Shown piece by piece: positions 1 to 6,093 of a stretch of 10,770 bases of DNA. The position numbers and the translations under genes were made by a program. Position 1 is the stretch's first letter; the number at the start of each line of letters is the position of its first letter. Source of the DNA: an uncultured Prevotellaceae bacterium (GTDB taxonomy: Bacteria; Bacteroidota; Bacteroidia; Bacteroidales; Bacteroidaceae); the NCBI GenBank assembly GCA_946539635.1, contig CAMNHS010000040.1:1-10770 (forward strand), given 5' to 3'. The notes under the pieces are model-generated. The model did not search any database, was not told the origin of the DNA, and worked only from the letters and a program-made list of their open reading frames with translations.

Positions 1-768
1 ATATCTTTCACGGATTTTACTTACCAAGTCTCTAACAACATCCTTGCATCCATCATAAGACCAGTTCTGATCGTTCTTTACGAGATTCAGCAACATCGAT
101 TCTGCATATATGTTATCGCTGCTTTTCAACATACGATTCATTACCTTCATCAAAGGAGTACGGATAAATCCCAGTGGATATGTTCCTCTATCGGTTGTGT
201 TTTCCTTTCCCCATGTAAGGGTTGATGAGAATTTTACAGTATCTGAAGCAAGCAGTCTTGCTACCTGTGGTGCAAAGTTATCTTCTGCAAGGCGGATATG
301 TTGCGTCTTTTCGTTAATGCATAGAATGATGCCACCATCTATGGAATCATATCCCATTGCAATAATTTTGTCCTTAATGGCTCTTGCTCCCTCTGCTGTT
401 AGGGTAGGGTCGCAGTTGGTATTGATGTAAATGTCTCCCTTTAGGAAAAGATTACCTAAGGTGTCTATCGCCTCCTCGCCATTTGTGGTGATACTTGTCA
501 GAAAAGTGAAATCTTCACCATACGTGGAGAGCATAGCAGTAGCAGTATAAAGTTTCTGGGTGCTGGCAGGAACCATCATCCTGTCCGCATTCCATTCATA
601 CAAGGTAGAATCGGCAGTCAGGTCATAGATACAACATCCTATGGAAACCTTTTTGGTTTTTGATAATACCCCATTTACTTCTGTTCGTAAATCCTCTTCC
701 CATGTTTGGGCATTAAGACTTAGCGCCAGAAATAAAAGTATCAGTATTGAGAAACTTTTTTTATTCAT
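1..768 (-). CDS. dacB: D-alanyl-D-alanine carboxypeptidase/endopeptidase, PBP4 (DacB) family, peptidase S13; N-terminal part
   Basis: Reading on the minus strand from the ATG at 768-766 gives 256 codons with no stop before the left edge, so the C-terminal half is missing. Residues 1-20 form a signal peptide (MNKK, a hydrophobic run, then SLNA before QTWEEDLR), which fixes the start and places the enzyme in the periplasm. The penicillin-binding signature SxxK is STQK at residues 69-72 (context VPASTQKLYTA), and the second motif SxN is SDN at 217-219 (context MLKSSDNIYAESM). The KTG motif would lie off the edge. The block LFLKGDIYINTNCDPTLT fits the S13 pattern in which a glycine-rich stretch precedes DP.L. 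The family trims or cleaves peptidoglycan cross-links. The SxxK to SxN distance is 148 residues, shorter than the roughly 244 I recall for E. coli PBP4, so the inserted domain is reduced. It is unrelated to the xylan genes and has no promoter of its own between its start and the tRNA terminator. Confidence 0.93.
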   Translation of the reverse strand, partial: MNKKSFSILILLFLALSLNAQTWEEDLRTEVNGVLSKTKKVSIGCCIYDLTADSTLYEWNADRMMVPASTQKLYTATAMLSTYGEDFTFLTSITTNGEEAIDTLGNLFLKGDIYINTNCDPTLTAEGARAIKDKIIAMGYDSIDGGIILCINEKTQHIRLAEDNFAPQVARLLASDTVKFSSTLTWGKENTTDRGTYPLGFIRTPLMKVMNRMLKSSDNIYAESMLLNLVKNDQNWSYDGCKDVVRDLVSKIRERY

Positions 769-773
769 ATCTT

Positions 774-813
774 AAAAACAGAAAAGGCATCACTCATATC
801 GAGTGGTGCCTTT
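774..813 (-). terminator. Intrinsic terminator downstream of the tRNA, inside the dacB leader
   Basis: The arms 783-795 and 801-813 form a 13-bp stem with a single G-U pair and a 5-nt loop. Read on the minus strand, the stem is followed by TTCTGTTTTT. The hairpin begins 3 nt after the tRNA 3' end, as expected for a terminator of a single-gene tRNA transcript. Its T-tract ends about 5 nt before the dacB start codon, so dacB is presumably reached by readthrough or by a promoter inside the tRNA region. Confidence 0.85.
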
Positions 814-815
814 CG

Positions 816-889
816 TGGGCCATCTAGGGCTTGAACCTAGGACCTCCAGATTATGAGTCTGTTGCTCTAACCAACTGAGCTAAAAGCCC
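816..889 (-). tRNA. tRNA with anticodon CAT (elongator tRNA-Met, or tRNA-Ile2 if lysidine-modified)
   Basis: The minus strand folds into a 74-nt cloverleaf: acceptor GGGCTTT/ATGGCCC, D-stem GCTC/GAGC with loop AGTTGGTTA, anticodon loop CTCATAA (anticodon at 855-853), variable loop AGGTC, T-stem CTAGG/CCTAG with loop TTCAAGC, and discriminator A. CCA is not encoded; CGA follows. It is not the initiator, because the first pair is G1-C72 and the anticodon stem lacks the three consecutive G-C pairs. Two positions do not pair canonically: T6/T67 in the acceptor and A27/G43 at the top of the anticodon stem. Elongator Met and Ile2 (C34 converted to lysidine by TilS) share this anticodon, and I cannot separate them by eye. 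Confidence 0.93.
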
Positions 890-935
890 GTGCTAACGTG
901 GTATATATTTAAGATGGGAATCACGCTTGCGGGTG

Positions 936-943
936 CAAAGGTA
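936..943 (-). promoter_or_regulatory. Bacteroidota-type -7 promoter box for the tRNA
   Basis: The minus strand reads TACCTTTG followed by CACCCG, an exact match to TAnnTTTG. It would start transcription about 40 nt before the tRNA 5' end. The nearest upstream TTTG (972-969) is 25 nt away, longer than the usual 19-21, so the -33 element is uncertain. Confidence 0.6.
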
Positions 944-1049
944 CAAAAAAATCTGTACAGAGGCGAGTCAAAAGAGAACAAAAGACGAAAATTTAAGTTT
1001 TTTTCACCTTTTGGAATCCCCTCAGTTGTTTTTATAAATTCTTTTCACC

Positions 1050-3050
1050 TTATTTATTATATCCATATGGTGGGTTTTCATACATGGTGATATTTATTCT
1101 AAAATCCATCATTTCATCGAGATTATGTACAGGATGTTCCACATCTTGTGGTATAGGTCTCTTTGAGAATGTTTGGAAGTATAGAATGCAAGCATCATGC
1201 CACCATACAGCATCTCTTACTTGTATGCGTAATTTTCGCTGCACCTCATTAAAACGCTGCTGGTCAACATATGGCTGTAAAGCATCCCAAGTCTTTAGCA
1301 TGTCTCTTGTTACACCAACTCCTTCATCGTACTTATGGCATAACTCTTCCCAGAAAGTACGTCCGTTCTTCATCTTATAATCCCAAGGAACATGATGAAA
1401 CCAGGCTAACAATGTTTCTGGACAGGTATTGATGTTGTCATACAAGTTACAGAGTTCTTCTGGATATTGTGAAACAGCATCTGTTCCTTTGCGGCTTCTG
1501 TCAAATCCCAATCCTACAGAGTCTGCCTGATGATAGTATGGTGGAGTCCAGTCGCGTCGCATACCTGGAACGGTGTACCAAGGTGCAGGTCCATAGTGAT
1601 GTTCTCCGGCAAAGATATGGTGTAATCCGAGAGGCATCATATAGCTGACTGCTGCTTCATGGCTGGCAAGCATAGCCTTTAGGAGTTGAGAATTTATAGT
1701 TAAGAGTTTAGAGTCAAATGTTTGTCCGAGCCACTCTTTTGCTATTTCTTCCGATGTTATTTGTGGATTCCACGCCAATCGTCCGAAGGCATACCAGTTA
1801 GCTTGGGCAAAGTGGTGACCACACCAATTAATGTCATCTCCTATATTGGCAACACCAGCCATAGCCTTTAGTGATGAAGGATGTATGCTACCTAAAAACT
1901 CTTTCCACATAGGAGAGAGGAATACAAGGTGGTTGGCTGCTCCAAGATATTCCTGAGTAATCTGCAGTTCTGCCATCATGGATGTTTTCTTCATTCCAGT
2001 GAAAAGCGGACTATATGGCTCTCGAGGCTGGAAATCAATAGGACCATTCTTTATTTGTATAATGACATTGTCCAGGAATTGTCCATCAAGTGGCATAAAT
2101 TCGTTATATGCCTGCTTGGCTCTATCATTGTCATTGGGATTATACACAAAAGAACGCCACATAACGATACCATTGTGTTTTTTTAATACCTTTGCAAGCA
2201 TATTGGCGCCTTCTGCGTGAGAGCGACCATAATCACAAGGGCCGGGCTCTCCCTCAGAATTAGCTTTTACGAGGAAACCGCCAAAATCTGGTATCATTTT
2301 GTATATCTCTGCAACTTTCTTCTCCCACCATTTTATAACATCTTTATTTAGAGGGTCAGCAGTTGACAATCCTCCTAAGCGTATAGGAGAAGCAAAGTTT
2401 ATTGACAGATATACTCGTATTCCGTAAAGGCGGAGGATGTCTGCTATCTGCTTTGCTCTCTCTAATTGCTGTGATGAAAGCGTTGCAGGTTTTGCATTTA
2501 CGTTGTTCAATACTGTTCCGTTGATGCCAACAGAGGCATTCGCTCTTCCGTATTGCTGTATTCGTGCATTGTTCAACGCTTCTTTTGTCCAGAAAATACT
2601 TCTGCCAGCAAATCCTCGCTCTACGGTACCATCAGGATTATCCCAATGGTTAAGGATTCTCAGAGCATACGCAGGATGTTCCTTTATATTAAGGTTTGTG
2701 CAATTAGCTCCTGTCTCCTGTAGACGCAATAGGTGATATGCTCCATAGAGCAGACCGATGTTAGAGCCGGCAGTTAGAAGTATCTTCCCCTTTGTCGTAG
2801 TTATGACATAGTCATCATGTCCAAGGCTACGTTGTTGCCTTAACTCTACTGGCTTCCCTTTCCAGAAACTCTTCAGTTCCACCATTGCGGTACCAGACAC
2901 CCCAGTTATTTCTCCAGGAGTGTTTGCAAAGTCATAACGCAACCATAGTTTACTACCATCTTCATTTGGAAACTTAGGGGCAGCATTGTTTGCCGCCCCC
3001 ATAGTGAGAACCTGTGTAAGAAAACACAGGCATAAAAACATTTTGTTCAT
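1050..3050 (-). CDS. xynF: GH67 alpha-glucuronidase, exported (XynF-like)
   Basis: This enzyme releases glucuronic or 4-O-methylglucuronic acid from the non-reducing-end xylose of xylo-oligosaccharides, relieving a block to beta-xylosidase. I chose the ATG at 3050 (666 aa) over the one at 3083 because it directly begins a signal peptide: MNKMFLCLCF, a hydrophobic run, then GAANNA, cleavage near residue 20. The upstream start would add 11 residues ahead of it. The order is an N-terminal beta domain (about 25-120), a TIM barrel (about 125-440) and a helical C-terminal domain. Catalytic candidates match GH67: general acid E266 in NSEGEPGP, and the two carboxylates D339 in NGPIDFQPREP and E361 in AELQITQEYLG. 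PLGLHHIFAGEHHYGPAPW is a strong family block. Length is near the family norm. The gene is divergent from xynD, as expected for a shared xylan regulator. Symbol is by analogy to the P. bryantii cluster. No clear terminator follows its stop. Confidence 0.95.
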   Translation of the reverse strand: MNKMFLCLCFLTQVLTMGAANNAAPKFPNEDGSKLWLRYDFANTPGEITGVSGTAMVELKSFWKGKPVELRQQRSLGHDDYVITTTKGKILLTAGSNIGLLYGAYHLLRLQETGANCTNLNIKEHPAYALRILNHWDNPDGTVERGFAGRSIFWTKEALNNARIQQYGRANASVGINGTVLNNVNAKPATLSSQQLERAKQIADILRLYGIRVYLSINFASPIRLGGLSTADPLNKDVIKWWEKKVAEIYKMIPDFGGFLVKANSEGEPGPCDYGRSHAEGANMLAKVLKKHNGIVMWRSFVYNPNDNDRAKQAYNEFMPLDGQFLDNVIIQIKNGPIDFQPREPYSPLFTGMKKTSMMAELQITQEYLGAANHLVFLSPMWKEFLGSIHPSSLKAMAGVANIGDDINWCGHHFAQANWYAFGRLAWNPQITSEEIAKEWLGQTFDSKLLTINSQLLKAMLASHEAAVSYMMPLGLHHIFAGEHHYGPAPWYTVPGMRRDWTPPYYHQADSVGLGFDRSRKGTDAVSQYPEELCNLYDNINTCPETLLAWFHHVPWDYKMKNGRTFWEELCHKYDEGVGVTRDMLKTWDALQPYVDQQRFNEVQRKLRIQVRDAVWWHDACILYFQTFSKRPIPQDVEHPVHNLDEMMDFRINITMYENPPYGYNK

Positions 3051-3127
3051 TAGGCTAATATTTCTTGCTTGTAGCATATACACCTTATTTATATATAATA
3101 TACGTAAAATCTTTTCTTTTCAAGAGA

Positions 3128-3162
3128 ACATCCAACGGGGATTTATTTTTCCCGTTGGATGT
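3128..3162. repeat. Perfect 12-bp inverted repeat (hairpin) in the GH67 leader
   Basis: The arms 3128-3139 (ACATCCAACGGG) and 3151-3162 (CCCGTTGGATGT) are exact reverse complements around an 11-nt AT-rich loop. On the minus strand it is followed by TCTCTTGAAAAG, which is not a T-tract, so it is not a standard intrinsic terminator. It could be an attenuator, an mRNA-stabilising structure or a protein site. Confidence 0.8.
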
Positions 3163-3166
3163 GTCG

Positions 3167-3181
3167 CTGTGACTGTCACAG
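3167..3181. promoter_or_regulatory. Palindromic operator-like site CTGTGAC-T-GTCACAG
   Basis: Seven bases on each side of one central base are perfectly symmetric. The core TGTGA...TCACA resembles a Crp/Fnr-family half-site pair, but with 3 rather than 6 bases between the halves. It lies 5 bp from the hairpin and downstream of the predicted GH67 start site, where a bound protein would act as a roadblock. Function is inferred only from symmetry. Confidence 0.4.
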
Positions 3182-3249
3182 TTGCAGCTCTCTCCTTCTT
3201 TTTTAACTAAACTTACTAACCATTATGATGAAAAAAACTTTACCGAGTG

Positions 3250-3257
3250 CAAAAGTA
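3250..3257 (-). promoter_or_regulatory. Bacteroidota-type -7 promoter box for the GH67 gene
   Basis: The minus strand reads TACTTTTG, matching TAnnTTTG, followed by CACTCG. No TTTG is seen at the usual -33 distance, which is common for promoters that need an activator. It is the only exact -7 match I found in the gap on this strand. Confidence 0.55.
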
Positions 3258-3281
3258 CGGTTTTTCCGAGAAATAAACTTT

Positions 3282-3315
3282 ATATTTTGTTTCTTTTTCA
3301 TAAAATATTGTTTCT
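3282..3315 (+). promoter_or_regulatory. Direct repeat with 21-bp phasing, candidate XynR-type activator site
   Basis: ATATTTTGTTTCT (3282-3294) and AAATATTGTTTCT (3303-3315) agree at 11 of 13 positions, with TTGTTTCT identical in both. The 21-bp offset equals two helical turns, the spacing of AraC half-sites. The pair sits roughly 95-130 bp upstream of the predicted xynD start of transcription. From memory, the AraC-type DNA-binding domain of P. bryantii XynR bound a 141-bp fragment immediately upstream of xynD, and this repeat falls in the equivalent interval. A 6-bp inverted repeat TGAAGT...ACTTCA (3315-3334) abuts it. Confidence 0.4.
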
Positions 3316-3375
3316 GAAGTCAAAAAAAACTTCACTATGTTACACTGGGAAAACTTTTTAGAATTTTCTACAATT

Positions 3376-3403
3376 TTTGTCTCATACATTATATATATTT
3401 TTG
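3376..3403 (+). promoter_or_regulatory. Promoter of the xynD-xynA-xynB operon
   Basis: TATTTTTG at 3396-3403 matches the Bacteroidota -7 box TAnnTTTG. TTTG at 3376-3379 is a possible -33 element, although the 16-nt spacer is shorter than the usual 19-21. Transcription would begin near 3410, giving a leader of about 20 nt before the xynD ATG at 3430. Confidence 0.6.
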
Positions 3404-3429
3404 CACTCGAAATCTAAACAACAATTCAA

Positions 3430-4950
3430 ATGTCAAAAGAAAACAACATAGAAATCGAAAGTAAAGTGCCCAACATGAAAGTTGGCCTTGGAGAGAAGAT
3501 TGGATACTCTTTGGGAGATGCATCTGCAAATCTGGTTTTCCAGATGATGATGATTTTCCAGCTGAAGTTTTATACTGATATCTTTGGTTTGGATGGAGCA
3601 ATAGCAGGTAGTGTCCTCCTTATAGCTCGTATCGTCGATGCTTTTGTTGACCCAGCTGTTGGTATTCTCAGCGATAAGACACAGACAAAGTGGGGTAAGT
3701 ATCGTCCTTGGGTATTGTGGTCTGCTTTGCCTTTCGCAGTATTCTATGTATTGGCATTCTATAATCCTGGTATCGAGGATAAGGGTATGGTTGCTCTGTA
3801 TGCAACAATCTCTTACATCCTCCTTATGACGATGTACTCTATCAACAACACTCCTTACAGTTCTTTGGGTGGTGTGATGAGTAGTGACATCAGGGAGCGT
3901 ACCAGTATTACCAGCATTCGTTTCGTTGCCAGCACAATAGCACAGTTCGTTGTTCAGGGTCTCACATTGCCATTGGTAAACAAGTTTGGTAATGGTGATG
4001 AGGCTCATGGATGGCTCTGCACTATCGGCCTCTTTGCCTGTGTAGGCTTCGTATTCCTTGTTATAGCATTCCTTTCAACAAAGGAGAGAATTACTCCTCC
4101 TCCTGCTCAGGAGAGTAATGTGATGGCTGACGTAAAGGAAACCTTCAAGAGCAATCCTTGGAAGGCAATGTTCGTCCTGACACTCTTTGTATTTATCACA
4201 CTTGCAGTTTGGGGTAGTGCAATGAGTTTCTATTTTCAGAGCAATATTGATCAGGCTGCTCTTTACAAATTCATTGAGCAATGCGGCTTGGCAGATGTAG
4301 AAGGTACGCGCACGGGCGTGGGAGCAAGCATTCTGGGTGCCTTTAACCTTATAGCACACAGTCAGGCTGATGCTTACAGTATTGGTTTCTCCTTATTTAA
4401 TATGATAGGAGCCATTGTTCAGTTCCTGGGTGTGATACTTCTTTCTGAGTTCTTGGCAAACCGTTATGGTAAGAAACGTGTCTTTGTTGTCTGTCTGTCC
4501 TTGACGGCTTTCTTCACAGCATGCTTCTATCTGCCAGAACCAACAGATGTTACCTCTATCTACCTGCTTTGCGTATTGAAGAGCCTTGCTTATGCTCCAA
4601 CAGTACCACTTCTGTGGGCAATGATTGGTGATGTAGCAGATCATGTAGAGTATGTAAGTGGTCGTCGTGCTACTGGTTTCTGTTTCTCTGGCGTAGTATT
4701 TGCCCTGAAGGCTGGTCTTGGTATTGGTGGCGCTTTCGCTGGTATCATCCTTTCAAGTTTCGGCTATGTAGGAGGTGCTGCTATACAGAGTGGTTCTGCT
4801 ATCGAGGGTATCCGTCTTGTCAGCAGTGTTATTCCTGCAGTTCTCTTTGCTATAGGCGTTGTGGCTCTGTTCTTCTATCCTATCACTAAGGAGTATAATG
4901 AGAAGATGCAGGCAGAATTGACTCTCCGCAGAGCAAAAAATAATCAATAA
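3430..4950 (+). CDS. xynD: Xyloside/xylo-oligosaccharide:cation symporter, GPH family (MelB-like, MFS)
   Basis: A 506-residue polytopic inner-membrane protein with about 12 hydrophobic segments belonging to the glycoside-pentoside-hexuronide:cation symporter family. The family hallmark is clear: R67-IVD70-AFVD74-P, then G..SD82KT and W88GKYRPW. R67, D70 and D74 align with R52, D55 and D59 of E. coli MelB, where the two Asp residues form the Na+/H+ site, so cation coupling looks intact. D30 in SLGDASANL fits MelB D19 in sugar recognition. The helix-IV motif is YSINNTPYSSLGG, with Asn where MelB has D124. A cytoplasmic loop (about 215-240) splits the two halves, and a long, probably periplasmic, segment near 272-315 is unusual in length. 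It is first gene of the operon, 5 nt before xynA. The likely role is uptake of xylose or xylo-oligosaccharides for cytoplasmic GH43. The substrate is inferred from context. Confidence 0.93.
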   Translation: MSKENNIEIESKVPNMKVGLGEKIGYSLGDASANLVFQMMMIFQLKFYTDIFGLDGAIAGSVLLIARIVDAFVDPAVGILSDKTQTKWGKYRPWVLWSALPFAVFYVLAFYNPGIEDKGMVALYATISYILLMTMYSINNTPYSSLGGVMSSDIRERTSITSIRFVASTIAQFVVQGLTLPLVNKFGNGDEAHGWLCTIGLFACVGFVFLVIAFLSTKERITPPPAQESNVMADVKETFKSNPWKAMFVLTLFVFITLAVWGSAMSFYFQSNIDQAALYKFIEQCGLADVEGTRTGVGASILGAFNLIAHSQADAYSIGFSLFNMIGAIVQFLGVILLSEFLANRYGKKRVFVVCLSLTAFFTACFYLPEPTDVTSIYLLCVLKSLAYAPTVPLLWAMIGDVADHVEYVSGRRATGFCFSGVVFALKAGLGIGGAFAGIILSSFGYVGGAAIQSGSAIEGIRLVSSVIPAVLFAIGVVALFFYPITKEYNEKMQAELTLRRAKNNQ

Positions 4951-4955
4951 AAAGA

Positions 4956-6065
4956 ATGAATAAGAAACACATTATAATAAGTCTTTTAAGTCTGATGCTT
5001 GCAAATGCTGTGCAGGCAGATGGTCTTCGTGAAACAGTAGGAAAGCATTTTCTCATTGGTACTGCTATGAATACTGTTCAGGTTCGTATCAATGATCCAA
5101 AGATTAACTCTATCGTCGATAAGCACTTCAATGCCGTTGTGGCAGAGAATTGCATGAAGGCAGAAGAGTTGCAGCCAAATGAGGGATTGTTCGACTATCG
5201 TCAGGCTGACCGTCTCGTGGAATATGCTCAAGCACACAATATGACTCTCACAGGTCATTGCCTCTTGTGGCATTCACAGGCTCCACGCTGGTTCTTCAAG
5301 GATGAACTGGGTAACCCATGTTCTCGTGAAGTATTGGTAAAGAGAATACAAGACCATATCAAGGCTGTTATGACCCACTTCAAGGGAAAAGTCCTGGGTT
5401 GGGATGTTGTCAATGAGGCTATTCTTGACAATGGTGACTATCGCAAGTCAGAGTTCTTCAAGATTATCGGCCCGGAATTCATTGAGATAGCATTCCGTGC
5501 TGCTATGGAGGCTGATCCTAATGCAGAGTTGTATCTGAATGACTTCACTATGTCTGCAAAGGGCAAGCGTGAAAAGTATTGCGAGATAATTCGTGACTTC
5601 AAGAAGAAAGGCATTCGCATCGATGCTATCGGCATGCAGAGCCATAATGGTCTCGACTATCCTAAGTTGTCAGAATATGAGAAGAGTATCGATGCCTTTG
5701 CAGCAGAAGGTGTGAAGGTGATGATGACAGAGCTCGACCTTAATGTCTTGCCTAATCCAAAGGACTTCGGTGGTGCTGACATCGCCCAGAATTTCAAATA
5801 TCAGGAAAAGTTCAATCCTTACAAGGACGGCAATATCCCTGCTGACTCCCTGAAGAAGATTGATGACAGATGGATGGACCTCTGGAAGATATACTACAAG
5901 CATCGCAACCAGATAAGCCGTGTGACACTGTGGGGTATAGAAGATGGTCAGTCTTGGCTCAATAACTTCCCAGTACCAGGCAGAACGAACTATCCACTTC
6001 TCTTCGACAGGAGAAAAGAAGAAAAACCTGTCGTGAAGAAGATTGAAGCGTTGTTCAGTAAGTAA
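4956..6065 (+). CDS. xynA: GH10 endo-1,4-beta-xylanase, exported
   Basis: This 369-residue single-domain enzyme hydrolyses internal beta-1,4 bonds of xylan with retention of configuration. A signal peptide (MNKKHIIISLLSLMLANAVQA, cleaved before DGLRE) sends it out of the cytoplasm. GH10 landmarks appear in order: AENCMKAEELQPNEGLFDY, GHCLLWHSQAPRWFF, acid/base E154 in WDVVNEAI, LYLNDF, GIRIDAIGMQSH, nucleophile E259 in VMMTELDLNV, and the aglycone-side TLWGIEDGQSWLNNFP. There is no carbohydrate-binding module or sorting domain; the protein ends shortly after the barrel. It starts 5 nt after the xynD stop codon and is clearly cotranscribed. Length and context equal those of P. bryantii XynA as I remember it. 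Whether it is periplasmic or released cannot be read from the sequence. Confidence 0.96.
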   Translation: MNKKHIIISLLSLMLANAVQADGLRETVGKHFLIGTAMNTVQVRINDPKINSIVDKHFNAVVAENCMKAEELQPNEGLFDYRQADRLVEYAQAHNMTLTGHCLLWHSQAPRWFFKDELGNPCSREVLVKRIQDHIKAVMTHFKGKVLGWDVVNEAILDNGDYRKSEFFKIIGPEFIEIAFRAAMEADPNAELYLNDFTMSAKGKREKYCEIIRDFKKKGIRIDAIGMQSHNGLDYPKLSEYEKSIDAFAAEGVKVMMTELDLNVLPNPKDFGGADIAQNFKYQEKFNPYKDGNIPADSLKKIDDRWMDLWKIYYKHRNQISRVTLWGIEDGQSWLNNFPVPGRTNYPLLFDRRKEEKPVVKKIEALFSK

Positions 6066-6093
6066 CTTGAAACTTTAAACTTAAAACAAAAAT

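Larger units (their letters stand above)
3051..3249 (-). promoter_or_regulatory. Long structured 5' leader of the GH67 gene
   Basis: If transcription starts just after the -7 box at 3250-3257, the GH67 message carries about 190 nt of leader, against about 20 nt for xynD. The leader contains, in transcript order, a six-codon reading frame MVSKFS (3223-3203), an A/G-rich stretch AAAAAAGAAGGAGAG, the 15-bp palindrome (3167-3181), the 12-bp hairpin (3128-3162) and a very AT-rich tail to the start codon. I recognise no known riboswitch class. Whether it acts as RNA or as DNA sites is open. Confidence 0.45.

Noticed and set aside
1001..1049. Possible terminator after the GH67 gene
   Set aside because: No stem of useful length pairs here; only A-rich runs are seen.
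1001..1051. Direct repeat TTTTCACCTT at 1001-1010 and 1042-1051 around the GH67 stop codon
   Set aside because: Ten A/T-rich bases repeated once can arise by chance, and there is no target-site or mobile-element structure around it.
3224..3316. 30-codon plus-strand frame beginning MMKKTL in the divergent gap
   Set aside because: The start looks like a Bacteroidota leader peptide, and could be a relic of a lost gene, but it overlaps the GH67 promoter, has no upstream promoter and its translation becomes an unbroken Phe-rich run before the stop.
3433..4008. 191-codon minus-strand frame opposite xynD
   Set aside because: It is a shadow of the symporter gene, giving a His/Thr/Cys-rich product without recognisable features.
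6066..6093. Possible separate promoter for xynB between xynA and xynB
   Set aside because: The 28 bases contain no TAnnTTTG box and the gap is typical of an operon interior.
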